In this document: positions 1-14,922 of the stretch, piece after piece
How the letters are laid out: each line of letters starts with the position of its first letter
Numbering within the stretch: position 1 is the stretch's first letter
From: Saururus chinensis
Taxonomy: Eukaryota > Streptophyta > Magnoliopsida > Piperales > Saururaceae
Direction of reading: 5' to 3'
DNA length: 64,000 bases
Assembly (NCBI GenBank): GCA_035235625.1
Contig: CP141142.1
Location: 49,393,644-49,457,643 of the forward strand
Program-made: the position numbers and the translations under genes
Notes under the pieces: model-generated
The model's database searches: none
The model's input: only the letters and a program-made list of their open reading frames with translations
Told to the model about the DNA's origin: nothing

Positions 1-1362
1 GTAGCATAATATAGCTTAAAACACTCCACATTCATATGAAATTGGCAAGTTAAAGTGGAATCATAGAAATAAATATCATATGCACAACATACAATTTTAC
101 TGTGTAGCTGTTCGAACGCCCTTCAGGCCGTTCGATCGGCTAAACGTAAAAATTTGAAAATCCACAGTTTGGCCGTTCGAATGCCTAGCAGGCCGTTAGA
201 TCGGCTGAACTAGAAAACTGTCGTTCCGGCAATATTGCCGTTCGAACGCCCAGAAGGGCCGTTTGAACACCAACAAGGTAGAATTGAACCATCTTCTTCC
301 TTTCGCAAATACAAACTGAAACACCATTGATAACACTTCAAATTCACATCTAACACCCTAATCATCATCAAAAGTCCTTCATGACTTTCAGAATGTTAAA
401 CCATACCATAATAATACAAAACCCTAAGAAATCGGGATTAAATATTTCTATTTTCTAATCATGCCATTAACACACCAAATCAAGTAACTCCATTCGAAAT
501 AAGCCAAAAATCAAGAGTTTTACCATGGATAAACTGATATTTTCGAAGATCCATAACCTTAGCACTTGATTAAGCTCGGATTGGAGGGTCACCCTTCTTG
601 AAAACCATAAAAACACATTGAGTTTGAATTAAATTCTATTAAAAATCGATTTATCAAAGAAATCCCTAATTAAAACTTAGATCTAGGGCTAGTTGATAAT
701 AAAAATTGAATTTTGAAAGTTAGGGTTTGTAGTAAAACACAAATCAGTAGTTTTTGATGTCCAAAAACGAATTGAAACAAAGGGGAAATGGTAGATTTAG
801 AAGAGATTAAGAAGAAAACAAGGGTTTAGTGCTTAATTAGAGTAGGCTTACCTTAAATAGCTTCTAATTCGGGCCTAATTGGGAATTAGGCTTGACCTCC
901 CTCCTTAGCCTATTCCCAAAAATAGAAATGACTCAGGTTTGCCCTTTTATAGTAAGGGTTGGGGTATGTATGGGTAAGTTATGGGGTGCAAATAGGAAAA
1001 ATAGGCCAAAATGGGTATTTTACAAATTTAAGCACTAATTAAGTCTAGGAAAATTCTGAAAATTTTTGTATAACCTTAGGTAGGTGTCTGGGTCCATTTG
1101 ACTCAAAAACCGAAATTTCGACGGTGGGGCCCACAGGGGTCCTGCCAAAACCCTAATTTTTGGAAAAATAGTGAAAATTCAGAAAAATCCCAAAAATTCA
1201 TATTTGTTTTAAAATCACTAATCTTAAAGTTGATTTTGGTTAAAACCATCATAAACACTATTTATTCACAAAATCATCGATTAAATCAGAAAACACGTTA
1301 ATCTCACGATAACCAATAATTAAAGGAAACCAAAAACCGGTTTAGAGATGAGGGTCCTTACA
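1..1362 (-). mobile_element. Long LTR fragment, Ty3/gypsy-type, cut by the window edge
   Basis: This non-coding tract matches two other parts of the window. Positions of about 100-1040 match 43880-44764 in the same orientation, and 1040-1362 match 40969-41290 inverted. Its right edge reads GGTCCTTACA, so on the minus strand the repeat begins TGTAAGGACC, a common start for plant LTRs. The edge falls abruptly inside an exon-like UXS sequence, as expected for an insertion. The other end lies left of the window. Internal motifs such as repeated CCGTTCGAACGCC are shared with the second copy. The small ORF at 1098-1301 is inside the LTR and is not a gene. No coding domain is visible, so solo LTR or full element cannot be decided here. 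Confidence 0.7.
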
Positions 1363-1573
1363 TCTGCGGTGTTTAACTTATATTCAATGGTTGCAGTTGA
1401 GTCAATAATGTTTTCACAACCTGAAAGGAAGCAAATCCAAGTTTATGATAAACTTTTGAGAAATAATAAGGAAAATGTTACAAATAATTTACCTCATCAA
1501 GTTCAAACATGATGAACTGCCAAAGATTCCCCAAATTGAATGGTCCCACATGCTCATTTTCCTTCAGTGCCAG
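1363..1573 (-). pseudogene. UDP-glucuronate decarboxylase (UDP-xylose synthase)-like fragment
   Basis: Two exon-like blocks on the minus strand resemble the C-terminal part of plant UDP-xylose synthases (SDR family, UDP-GlcUA to UDP-xylose for cell walls). Block 1 (1573-1493) encodes ENEHVGPFNLGN followed by LWQFIMFELDE, close to the family's EHVGPFNLGNPGEFTMLELAE. It has an AG acceptor before it and a GTAAAT donor after it. Block 2 (1420-1363) starts after TTTCAG and encodes VVKT, then with a frameshift IDSTATIEYKLNTAD, matching the family's VVKETIDxxATIEFxPNTAD. The sequence then stops at the LTR edge at 1362/1363. The frameshift and the LTR make it non-functional. The catalytic N-terminal half was not found upstream, so only a fragment remains in the window. 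Confidence 0.7.
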
Positions 1574-4016
<2,443 letters not shown>

Positions 4017-4022
4017 TAATAT

Positions 4023-4543
4023 GGGTTTATAATCTAATACGTATCTTGAAGAAGTTAAAAATATTTTAGATTATTTATATGATACATATGAATCTATGTA
4101 TAGTAGAAAGTGTATTGCTCTCACTCCTTCCGTAAAAAAAACCCTTCTTGGTTATTACTTAGTAGAAATAAATAAAAATATAATAGTACATCTAATAATG
4201 AATTACTTATGTATTTACAAAATGATTTTGTGCTTGCTTTAACCCCATAAAAAACAATTAACTTTGGATCTTTTAGTTTGGTGGTGAATACATGACAAAA
4301 AATTATCCGGTACTTGCTGCCTTAGCATGTGATTTATTAACTCCTCTAATGTCTACAGTATCTTTGGAATCTACTTTTAGTAGAAGAAGCAGGGCATTTA
4401 ATGATCGGATGAGTCATTTAGATCCAACGATGGTGGAGTGTTGCGTTTGGTTAAAGGATTGACTAGATACAAAAGAGAGAGAACAAGCTCCAAATTTTGA
4501 AGATGAGCTACAAGAAAACTTTAATGAAATTTTAATTACTTAG
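4023..4543 (+). pseudogene. hAT transposase relic (C-terminal dimerisation region)
   Basis: Forward translation gives YLEEVKNILDYLYDTY, later NYPVLAALACDLLTPLMS followed by TVSLESTFSRRSRAFNDRMS and a terminal acidic stretch. This is the order seen in the RICESLEEPER-like BED/hAT transposases of plants, whose C-terminal domain carries (N)YP-L-x-ALA-D-LL and S-ES-FS motifs. Frames shift between blocks, and an in-frame stop follows WLKD. No N-terminal zinc finger or catalytic region is visible. It is a dead fragment of an autonomous element or a domesticated-type gene. Confidence 0.75.
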
Positions 4544-4848
4544 AAAGTTTAAATGTATTTTTTCATCTCTTTGAGAATATACTTGTAATCTTATAAAAGG
4601 TGTGTTAATATTAAATTGCATATGATAGATAGGTGAGTAGGTGTCAAGCTAGTTGGGATGTACTCTTACTTTAGTGATGCAATTTTAACCTCCTTAAGAT
4701 TTAATTTTTTGTAAATTTATAATTTTTATTAAAGTTTTGTTACTTTACATTTTAATAAAAAAATTAAAGGGCCCGTGATCCGGGTTGGACTCAGCCCTTT
4801 GACACCTTTATATGCAGATTTGTTTTAAACCTCATTTCAATATGTAGG

Positions 4849-7083
4849 AAATAGGGGGTTGTATCGAAAAAACGTGTGGGGCTTGTGCCACCCCTGCGTA
4901 CCATGCCAGTCTTGGCTGATATGGCCTTCCATTCTTAGTGAAGTTAGTGGTTATTGTCAATGACTCATAGACATGTTGGCCAAGGTGTTGATGGTTCGGG
5001 TAGTTTTGCGGTTTTAACCACCCAATTTGATGATTTTACACAAAATTTCATCATCTTTCCCTTATAAGTGACTGTTGAGGCCCTTAGAATCTATTTTTTT
5101 GGGAAAAACTTCTCAAAATGAAGTGGAAAAGATTAAGTCTCTCCAAATCAAAAGGAATCAAGGGAAGAAATACATTTTTGTTGGGATTGGTTGGCTTCAT
5201 GCGTGATAAGAGATTTTTATACTGTGAAATTGGTTGAATTGCTAACCCTGTACTGTAATTTTATATGAGACATGCATGTCTGATTTAAATTGTGAAATTA
5301 TTGGATGAGAAAGCATAAACTTCAATAATGTTTTTATTATGATGAGGATGATCATGAGTTTGATGTTAAATAGCTATTTAACTCCATGAAATCACTTTAT
5401 TGCCTTGCTAAAGAATTGTATAAGTGATGAAATATGTTATAGCATTCTTTTGGGAGAACTTTGAATAAGTTGTGATAGGTTTTCTTAATTATCCCAACCA
5501 TTGGTGTGTCTATTGACATGTCGGTAACACTGCTAATGCAACAAAAAAGTTGAGTTTATGGGCATTGATGAGCATTGACACGTCGGTGTGTTGCTGATAG
5601 GTTAGCAGCAATGAGGTCAACACGTCGGTGAGCCATCGATGAGAGACTTTTTTTGCCATCCCACGAACAGTGAGGGTTTGACGCATCGGTGGGTCACTGA
5701 TAGGCATTGGTGACCTAGCCAACACGTCAATGAGTCTACCTATAACAAGCTAGTTTTTGGGTAAATTATAACAAGGAATGTTATATGTGTTGAACTATAA
5801 TAACGAGACATAATAATATGATATTAAATACATAAAATGTAATTATATGTGATATTGTGATTAATAATGTTTGGGTATATGTGCACTTGTATGTGTGAAA
5901 ATCCTTATATTTGATCGCACCTTGAGACTGTTAAATAATAGCACTTAAGGACATATGATATTTGTGTTGAAATGACTCATCAAGTGAGCCTTTAGCCATG
6001 TAGACGAATAGAGTTTCACATGAGGAAAGACAAAAGTCTTTCAGCTATCTAAGGATGAAAATTATGTAGAACTGTTTCCTAAGCCCATGAGATGTGTTTG
6101 AATGGATTAAAGCATTAAAAGTTAATTGGTCCTAAACAATATAATACATGAGATTTTGATTATCATAGAAGTTGGAATCTTAACTACTTGGGTCTATGAG
6201 TCCCTGTGGGCCTTAGCTTTATGACGTGGATAGAGTGGGTAGGCTTCGGAGTACTTGAGGTCCAAGTGTGAGTAGTTTATGGTCTAGTGAAGTGTGGTTG
6301 TACTTTTAGATGTGACTATCATGTCATAGAGAACCTTTATGAGCACTCATGGAGCAAGCGACTCCTAAGTAAAGTTATATTATGGTTTGAAATTCATGTG
6401 CAAGCATTGGTAAATATTATATTTATTTTACTTATGATTAATTATGATGTTGTTTACAATTGAATAACCTTATGACTTATACATATAGAGCAAGTGACTT
6501 AGGAGTGAGGTCACATTATGGATTTGGAAGCATGCGAAAGTAATGAATGAATGTTATGCTCACTTTTCTTACATTTGATTGTAGTGGTGTGTACTATTGT
6601 GTATAATTGTTGTTGATTTTATGATGGAGTAATATAATCATACTTATTATATTTTTATAGTATTTGTATAGCCATCTTACTAGGTATATTTGTATACTTA
6701 GAGCATCTATGTAATGCAAGTTCCTTACAAGGATAAAGTTATTTTAGGACTTTGGATATGTTGCAAGGATGATGTTGTTAGGCTACTTGACATTCTTAAT
6801 ATTTTCTTACTTAAAGTTAGATAACTTTAGGCATACGACTGTCAATCTCTTTGTATTTATGTATATTAAGATATTTAGACATGTACTCGGGCAAAACTAT
6901 ATGTAATTTAATATATAATTTGACTTTGATTATTATTGTATTCTGATTTAGTATTCGTATATTGAAAAACAAGTTAGTTAAGCCTTGAGGTATCTCACCG
7001 AAAATTTTAAATTATTTTTTTAAATCATTCATTTCTCACTATTTTACTCATAAAATGGGTTTACAAATATTAGGGCATGACAA
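4849..7083 (+). repeat. Possible degraded LTR-type sequence
   Basis: This 2.2-kb non-coding stretch has no supported gene. Around 6655-6720 it has a phrase like 'cttactaggtatatttgtatac', resembling the 'tactgggtattagtatactca' segment of the solo LTR at 26825-29614. It ends GGGCATGACA, much like the GGGTCGTGACA end of that LTR. These are weak hints that it is an old gypsy-type solo LTR. No target-site duplication was found. Confidence 0.3.
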
Positions 7084-9352
7084 TTTCCACTCTTAGGGCT
7101 TGTGGATGACCTACATCTTAGGCATGACTCATTCTCTCTTCTTTATGGATGTCTCATGTAGATGAATAAAATTTTAGAAGAAAATTTTAGTCTTCCTGGA
7201 GGCCATGAAGGAGAGGTGTCACGAAGGAGAGCTATCCATGTGTAGTGGATATGTGTTAATGTGTACTATGTAGAGTGGCCGGCCCGCAACGGAAGAATGG
7301 TGGGAGAGGTTGGCGCACATCAAAAATCCAAACTTTAATAGATCTACACTATAAGCATGCAAAAACTAAATCCAATTAGCAACATACATGCATCTCAAAC
7401 AAATAATCAAGGGGAGATATATAAATAGGAGTGATGATGAACTAACCTGGGCCAAATCAGCCCTTGTTCGCTCTCCTTAATAGATCTAGCACGCCAATTG
7501 CAAGATCAAATCAATTTAAGGATTAGAGAGAGTTACCTATGTGTTGATCCCTCTACACCTTGCTTAGTTTGATGAAACTCAGCAACGAATCAGCCTGTTC
7601 AAGCTCCAAAACGACCTAGCAATGGAGAGGAGTGCCTTCCTTCCTTTCAGCCCGCCTAGAGCACCTTGGAGAAGGGAGAGGAGGGGTGGCCAACAACTTC
7701 TCCCAATGGAGGAGCAGGTTGCACCAAGGAAGAGAGGGGGTCAACCAAGAATGGGAGAGAGAGATCTAATTGAAAATCAGATCCACAAAGGGGGGGGGGG
7801 GTGACCCATTATTCACTCTCCCTACTTTCCATATATAAGCGGGACATAATTAGGCTATTTTTTATGGGCTTTAGTAAGTGGGCTGATTCAAATGGGCCAT
7901 GTTGATTTCATCATTCCAGTTTCATTAGAGGGTTTAACACAACGGGAGCGGGCTCTGTACCCACAGAGCCCGCGAAGGTCTGGACCCCTACACACGGCCA
8001 AGCCCGAGACAGGGTCGACCCCTCGCTTACCACGTGGGTCCTACTCTCAACACCTAATTTGTGCACCTGGGCCCCATAATGTGAAAATACACACCTAAAT
8101 GTATGTCTAGTGTACATGTGACATTCGAATTATGTGTAATGAGGGAACATGTGGTATTCGCGCATCTGCCCCCACCACCCTTGGACCCCGTGACCTGTAC
8201 CGGCTCACCTGGACTGCAACATTGTTGAACCAAACCAAGCCCGAGCTCATACCATGGTCCAACATATTAGCATGTGCACTCATAATTGAGGACTTTTACC
8301 TGGTGGCGGATGGTAGATAGGAAGAGGAAAAAATCTTCCACATTTTAGGTGGGGATAATGTGTCCCTATGTTTTTTTTCTATTTAAGTGGGACCACATGC
8401 TCTCCTCCCCCCCTACAATTTCAGTGACCAATGGTTGTTGTTCCATGTCATTGCAAGGATACGCTTTAAGAGTGGTCTCTGACTTTTATGTTCTTGCGAT
8501 CTTGTCTAATTGATCTACATTTGGCGAACCCTTTAAAATATGTTTTGGTGGTTCATTCTGTTCGTGATATTTTACATTGATATTGGGCTTGTTATTAGGT
8601 GATTGAAGTGTATTTTCCCACAACTGTTTGTGTCATGCTTATGTTATGTAGATAAGGCTTTAATGTTGTGAAAAAAACTTCAAGGTCATGTTGTCAATCA
8701 CCGATGCCTTATGAAATGCAATGCAAACCATATGACGAGTGAAAAAATCGCTAATAAATGAACAAAATAAGTATAAAAATTAGAAATTCTGCAAAAGTTT
8801 CACTAGCTTTTTCAACGACTTCTCCGGCATTTCACATTTGGGCTGGACATGATGGAATGGACTTTGCATGGGATTGTATGCCAAAAAAGAAAACCTTCTG
8901 TACGGGATGTCTTTTAGATATAAAAGTAGTCGGCCCAATAGCCTAGCTACTTTCGTTCTCCCTCCCACTCTCATTTTATCAAGTATTCTCAATTAAGTGG
9001 TTGTTGTCTGTGGGGCCCCAAGATGCTTATGGGCGTTTTTGTTTTGCAGTCTTCCTCGTATATTGTAAGCTCGACTCTCCTTCTAATGCAAATTCTCAAA
9101 AGAAAAGAAAGTTAATATGCCATCCGGTGCGTCTACACCATCAGATGGAGATTTGATCACACATGTCCGATTAAGGGTTGGATTGATAGAAAACGGGAAA
9201 AAAAATCTTTTAAAAATCTTTCGGTTGCTAATGTTTGGTGCAAGTGCAGGAAAAAGAAATTAGATTAAAAATTTAAAACTAAAGGGTAAAAATTTGGCTT
9301 CGAAACTTTTCACCTTGTATAAATCTTGGTAGAAAATCAACCTACCGATAAC
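7084..9352. other. Unassigned sequence with LTR-like character around 7280-8125
   Basis: No gene is supported. The part from about 7280 to 8125 is mixed in composition, with a poly-G run at 7790-7801, purine-rich ORFs and a segment ending TGTACATGTGACA. This resembles the LTR of some plant copia elements read backwards, but no partner LTR or target duplication is visible. The ORFs at 7622-7804, 7892-8098 and 8132-8320 lack domains. From 8330 to 9352 nothing recognisable was seen. Confidence 0.3.
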
Positions 9353-9508
9353 CAGGGACGGAGCTAGGAAAAAAAACTACTAGGGGTCCAAAGGGGGGCA
9401 ACAAGGCCCCAATGAAAAAAAAACCCATTGGTAATGTATGGCCACAATAAGAATTTTCATAGGTTGGGGGAGGCCATGGCCCCCTCTAGCCCCCTAGCTC
9501 TGTCCCTG
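9353..9508. mobile_element. hAT-type MITE, 156 bp
   Basis: The left end reads CAGGGACGGAGCTAGG, and the right end read backwards gives CAGGGACAGAGCTAGG, so the terminal inverted repeats match at 15 of 16 positions. The 8-bp flanks are CCGATAAC on the left and TCTATAAC on the right, an imperfect 8-bp target duplication as expected for hAT elements. The interior is short and G/C-run rich, with no coding capacity. Confidence 0.75.
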
Positions 9509-9529
9509 TCTATAACTTATTATCACCAC

Positions 9530-9800
9530 ACATTGCCACTACCACCACTATTACTACCGCTAACACCACCATAGTCACTGCCGCTACCATTGCCACTACT
9601 ACCTTCGCCACTGCTACCTGCCACCATTACTATCATCACTGCTACAATTGCTACCCTCATTACCGTTACTAACACCACTACTGCCACCACCACCACCACT
9701 ATTGCTACCCTCATTATTACCACCACTACTACTCCACCACTGCTACCGCCACTACTGTCACCACTCACAGCTTCCACCACTACCACTGTGACTACCACTA
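9530..9800. repeat. Compound trinucleotide repeat (CAC/ACT family)
   Basis: About 270 bp of interrupted trinucleotide units (accact, accgct, attacc). The repeat keeps both strands open, giving a Val/Gly/Ser-rich minus ORF and a Thr-rich plus ORF. Both are products of the repeat and should not be annotated as proteins. Confidence 0.9.
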
Positions 9801-10342
9801 TTGGTGGATTCAAGTCTCAAATTTCTATAATATCATTGATACAACTAAACATTACTTTGTTTTAGAATTCTCCAACTTTCTCTTTCACTTGGATTCACTT
9901 TTTCTTTTTCTTTCCCTTTATCTCAATTTCTACCAATCTAAATAGGCCCTAAAAGGCGATTCAGGCAAGTAGATCAAACCCACTTGCATCCCTAAGTAAA
10001 ATTTTGATTATGCGGTGTTAGTGCATCAGGCGCATGTGCTTGTTGCACATGCATACTAATGGGTCTCAAATTCATCGCTAATCCCATGCATTCTTATTAC
10101 TTCAGTAATATTGCACCACCTTTCTATTTTTTTTATTACAAAATACACCTTTCTTGGCAATTAAATGAGAAGAGGTGAGAGAGAAGTCCCATTTTGAGTC
10201 AAGCCTATGACACCACTTGGGAAAAGAGGGGAGGAGGGGTTGCGATTTATGGGGTAGGGTCTTAGATGATGAGTATTAAAAAAAACACACAAGGAGAGTT
10301 GAGTTTTTCCCAAACCATGACTCATAAAGAACTTTCCTAATA

Positions 10343-10540
10343 CTCCCTCTCTCCTAAATTAATAGCTTTATTTGGTAAAAAAATTATTCTATATTAATAG
10401 CTTTATTTTATTTAATTTAAGAAATTGGGTACTTAAAAAAAGTATTATAAGCTAATTTCTCTTTTATTAGGGATGAGTTTCACCATTCAATAAAAATTAC
10501 TATATTTTTAAATATAACTATTAATATGGGACGGATAGAG
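10343..10540. mobile_element. Stowaway-like MITE
   Basis: The element begins CTCCCTCTCTCCTAAATTAA and ends with the inverted form ATTAATATGGGACGGATAGAG. It is flanked by TA on both sides (10341-10342 and 10541-10542). Subterminal ATTAATAGCT motifs are inverted at the two ends. This is the usual Stowaway (Tc1/mariner-type) plan. A close relative lies at about 53293-53488. Confidence 0.8.
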
Positions 10541-10984
10541 TATTGCATTCTTTATTTATCAATAACTAAGCTTCTAAAAATATTTAAACTTGGACTATTT
10601 CAACCTTTAAAATAGATTCTTTGTAGGCTATATAATAATAAGGAATATCTTATAACTTACTTATATGATGAGTAAAAAATAATTAGAGATTTTTTCATAT
10701 TACTTGGCCCAAGATACAAATATTATGTATTCCCTCGATTTTAACACTTAATCTCATATTACCCATTTTAGGACAAAAATGCCCTTAGGTCATAAATGAA
10801 CCCATACTCAAATTTTTATCTCATTAATAAGAAGTGGAAAGGGGTTGGGGTGACGACTCCTTGAAGGTATATCACTGGTGAGTCATCAGAGGCGGTAAAA
10901 CCCCTTATTTCATTTTTTTTTCCTCCGTGGAAGCTTTCTTATAAAAAAAACCCTGTCATTTCTCTGGCACCAGCAACCCATTCT

Positions 10985-11580
10985 TTGGCATAATGGTTAG
11001 AGTGGCTCAGAATACGATGTTGCCCATATTGCATTAATGATAACATGACATATCAATACTATTTGTTATTGATAATACAATATGCTCTATATTGTGTTAA
11101 CGATAGCACAATATGTGTTCTTTGCACAACACCCCATAATACGATGTGACTCATATTACATATATGACAATACAACATGTCAACAATACGTGATATTAAT
11201 AATACATTATACTCCATATCGCATATACAAAAATATGATATTTTTCATATCACATATATGATAAAATGATATTCGTCATATCGTGTTAACTATAACACAA
11301 TATGTGTTCTTTGAGTCGGTGCCCCATAATACGATATGCTCCATATCACATATACAATAACACGATATTTGTCATATTGAATATACAATAACACAATTTT
11401 TGTCATATCGTGTATACGATAATATGATATTTGTTATATCGTGTTAATGATAACAAGATATGTGTTTTTTGAGCCAGCGACCCATAATATGATATAGTCC
11501 ATTTCGTATATACGATAACACGATATTCGCAATATCACATATATGATAACACGATATGTGTTCTTTAAGCTAAAGTCCCT
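10985..11580. repeat. AT-rich tandem/palindromic array built on cgatatg-type units
   Basis: Short related phrases recur: 'cataatacgat', 'catatcgtgttaac', 'tatacgataacacgatat' and 'aatatgtgttctttg'. The last occurs near 11113, 11303, 11460 and 11549, suggesting a higher-order unit of about 80-190 bp with internal loss. Many units read nearly the same on both strands. No coding potential is present. It may be a small local satellite or the inside of a non-autonomous transposon. Confidence 0.75.
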
Positions 11581-12358
11581 CTTTACATAGTAGGGTAAGA
11601 GGCCATTATGACTATTTCACATAGTCCTTCCTTAGTATCTACATCTCTCTATTCTTATATAGCCATGTTCTCCTAGCTAATCCCCTATAATTTATTTTTT
11701 GAGTAGCAGGTGTCATCCTTTCCTATGTAGGGATAAGTGGTAAGAATTTTTTAGACATAAATAAGAGAAGCACGATCGCCAATCAAGTGACAGAGGCTGA
11801 CAATCACCAAACGGAGATTGGAATTTGCTCGTGACAGGAATCACTAGCCAAAAATTGTAAATTAGTGGTGAGTTCCAATAGACTCTTCACTTATGTGCCA
11901 TTGTCGGCAAGTTTACATGATTTTAACCCATGATCTATGTTGCAGGGATATTTTGGTCCGATTTTTTAAAAATTTTGTACAAACCCCTATTTAATAGAAT
12001 ATTTCTTACAAAACCAAGAAATATAAAATATTTGCATCTTCGACTAGGTAATATGGAAAAATCTCAAATAATTAAGATGAAGACATAGTTGGTGTGGGGG
12101 GTGCCACCACACTCACAACGAGGAACACAAGCCAGATAGGAATAAACCTACGACCTAGGCAATGATAGCATGTTAGTTAACCATTTTTCCTACAACTAAA
12201 GCTATAAGTGAAGGGATAAACTTTTTTAATATGAAGTCACTAACACACTATTAATAAGTGACGAGTATAGGAGCGATTGAGGCATATATACACCTTAGCA
12301 ATGGCCATATATAATTATGAAAGGTTTAGGGGCAAATTGAATTATTTAAGTTGTTATA
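11581..12358. other. Intergenic, nothing recognised
   Basis: This AT-rich stretch has no ORF, RNA gene or repeat that I can support. Confidence 0.4.
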
Positions 12359-12476
12359 TTTCCTCCGTCCCATAAAATATTATTTTTTAACAAAACCACT
12401 TAAATTTAACAAAATAAAGTTATTAATATGGAACAAACTATTTTGCTAAATTGAGTTATTAATTTAAGGAGGGAGT
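12359..12476. mobile_element. Stowaway-like MITE, about 118 bp
   Basis: The left end carries TTTCCTCCGTCCCATAAAA and the right end reads AATTTAAGGAGGGAG. TA flanks both sides. The CTCCGTCCC / GGAGGGAG ends are the standard signature of this MITE group in plants. Confidence 0.7.
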
Positions 12477-12496
12477 ATTACATAGAAAAACTTTAT

Positions 12497-12598
12497 AGTC
12501 TGTCTTGAAATAAATGTCCTATTTGGATTTTCAAAATAAATTAATTTTAATTTATTTTGAAAAACTAAATAGGACATTTATCTTGAGACAAAGGTAGT
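12497..12598. repeat. Near-perfect foldback (hairpin) repeat
   Basis: The left arm TCTTGAAATAAATGTCCTAT is mirrored by ATAGGACATTTATCTTGAGA on the right, and the pairing continues through TTTCAAAATAAATTAA at the centre. The arms are about 45 bases each with almost no loop. This is either a foldback MITE or a young small-RNA hairpin. It lies directly beside the MITE at 12359-12476. Confidence 0.75.
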
Positions 12599-13176
12599 AT
12601 CACATATACTAATATTTCAAGAGCTAACCCTTGCTAGGCCCCTTGGTCCTCTCTCTCATGTGTATTGATGTGATTTTGGGCCATGAGATCTAGATCTAAT
12701 GGTGAAGGAGACATGTAGTGATTTGAAATTGCATATATCCACATGAATGTGCTCCATTATATCAAAATCCAACTGTTCACTGAGCCTCAGCTGACGTTGA
12801 TGCATATTAGCTAGATGGGTCTCATATAAATATAACCAATTTAGCTAAGTTGAAGAAATGAGGATCCTAATTTCTACATGTTGCTTCTTTCATAAATCTT
12901 CTAAATGACTAACAAGTTTCCCCCGTAGCCATATATTTCGCACATCAGGTGTAAAAGTCGTTATATGTCACTTGATCTTTGCGTCTCCAGTTGTTTAAGT
13001 TAGCAAAGCAATATATTAGGTAAGTCATCAAAATCTTTCCTTCTCCAATGGTCAAATGAATGGATGATGGCAAGACCAGAGAGTGCAAAGTGAAAGGAAG
13101 TATCTTTCAAACATTAACTATGTTGTGGTAGTACGAAGTACAAGACCTCTTTTCTTGTATGCTTTTATGACATATA

Positions 13177-13501
13177 CTCCCTCCCTTCAATATGAACAAT
13201 AATATTTAAAAATAATAAGTTTTATTGAATGGTAAAGAGTATTCAAGTTTGAGTTTAAAACTTCAATTTTGAGCTTGAGTCAAGCTTTAATCGAGTTCGA
13301 ATCTGAATTCAAGTTGAGTCGAGTTGCTATACCTTGTAATTATTGCTTAATTTTATAATTAATAACCCAAAGGTATTAAAAAAATTTACTAAAATAAATA
13401 TAATAGTAAGCGGTCTAATGTGTTAGATTAAAAAATTAAATAAACTAGTCTTTGTTAATTTTAATTTTTTAATTTAAACTATTAATAAGTAATGGAGTGA
13501 G
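13177..13501. mobile_element. Stowaway-like MITE
   Basis: The left end is CTCCCTCCCTTCAATATGAA after TA. The right end is ATTAATAAGTAATGGAGTGAG before TA. At about 325 bp it is longer than its relatives, so it may contain a further small insertion. Confidence 0.6.
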
Positions 13502-14631
13502 TAAAATTTTATAAAAAAATAGTTCTATATCTTATAAGACATATTATATAATTCATCTAACAAAAAATATCATGTAATTGTATATGACAAAAGTAAAAAA
13601 ATAATATAATAGCTCCATTTTGCTTATCATGTAAATGTAAAAACCATTTTTAAATTTTTGAGAAACCATCAAATACGTAGTTGCTGGTAGCCATCGCCAT
13701 AATTGACGCAGATAATGTGAGTGGCAATTTAAATAATGCTAGCTACCACAAAATGGTCCCACATTACAATGATGGATGGAAGATGGAGAACAGGAATATG
13801 TACTCATCATCCTCTTGGGACAAAGTAGAGGAATCAGGAGATTGCGACCTGGTTAAGTAAAGGATGGCAAAGAGGATCAAAAGACTGGCCAATAGGGAAA
13901 AAAAGTGATACACAAGCAATGACATGGAAATGCAATAGCCTCGTTCGCATTAGGCTTTATCTCCCACGCGTTACATGTTACATGTTGCATTTGGCTCACT
14001 CAGTTGATTAGTTTACACAACACTTCAAATCATCACTCTTTCTCATACAATTTATGTGTAAAATCATTATATAGAAAGATATTTAGATGTGCCTATTTCA
14101 CTGAACTGAAAATGAGCCCCCTATACAACACATGGCAATGTCATAGCCCCAGATGCGCATTTAAAAATCTTCCTATCACATGATATCAGATGTCATAGTC
14201 AAGCATTACAAACTGGACACAGCCAATGTACTCAGGAATAGGATGGGACTACACCCTTTTACTATTCTTTGGAATTTCAATTAAAAGATACATGCAAGTG
14301 GAGATGTTCACGTGAAAGCATAATTCCTGGCTTCATAGTGCCATGACCTCGCCATCTGCTAGCCCCACGGTGACGCTATAACTAAGCCATTACATAGTAA
14401 GCTTAGCTGTTGATATGAGTGGTCCATGGACCATGCTCATTGAGAAGACATGAGATATGGTATGTGTCTTTTATTCTCATCATGCTTCCTCTTTATGTTT
14501 ACAAATAATTATGTCATCTCTAAGTATATATTATAGAAAAAAATTATATAATCTTGGTTAGGTATCATGGGACATAATCCGACAGCACAAAGGGGCAAAA
14601 ATTAATCTACCCTCTTAGTTATATAAATGAG

Positions 14632-14691
<60 letters not shown>

Positions 14692-14720
14692 CAAGTCCCA
14701 AAACAACCAAATATTGAGGA
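13502..14720. other. Intergenic with (AT)n microsatellite at 14637-14687
   Basis: No gene is seen. An AT dinucleotide run of about 50 bp occupies 14637-14687. The rest is unremarkable AT-rich sequence. Confidence 0.5.
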
Positions 14721-14922
14721 AAAATGCTTCCATAACGTGCAAAAACGCTCATTAAAAGCCCACATTATTATTTTTAAACCTTTAATATGTAAGGTTCATC
14801 AAAGGTTTAAAAATAATGAAATAGGCTTTTGACATACGAAATAGGCCCTACACATCAAAAGTTTAAAAATGATGAAGTGGGCTTTTGGCGTGCGTTTTTA
14901 CACGTCAGAATAGCATTACTCA
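14721..14922. mobile_element. MITE with long inverted ends, possibly MULE-derived
   Basis: The left arm AAATGCTTCCATAACGTGC, then AAAAACGC and AAAAGCCCACATTATTATTT, pairs with the right arm read backwards: AATGCTATTCTGACGTG, AAAAACGC, AAAAGCCCACTTCATCATTT. Flanks ATATTGAGG and ATATTGAAGG form a near-perfect 9-10 bp target duplication, which fits Mutator-type elements. A third copy of the arm motif inside suggests a partial internal duplication. Confidence 0.65.

Noticed and set aside
9523..9865. Val/Gly-rich and Thr-rich ORFs
   Set aside because: Both are translations of a trinucleotide repeat.
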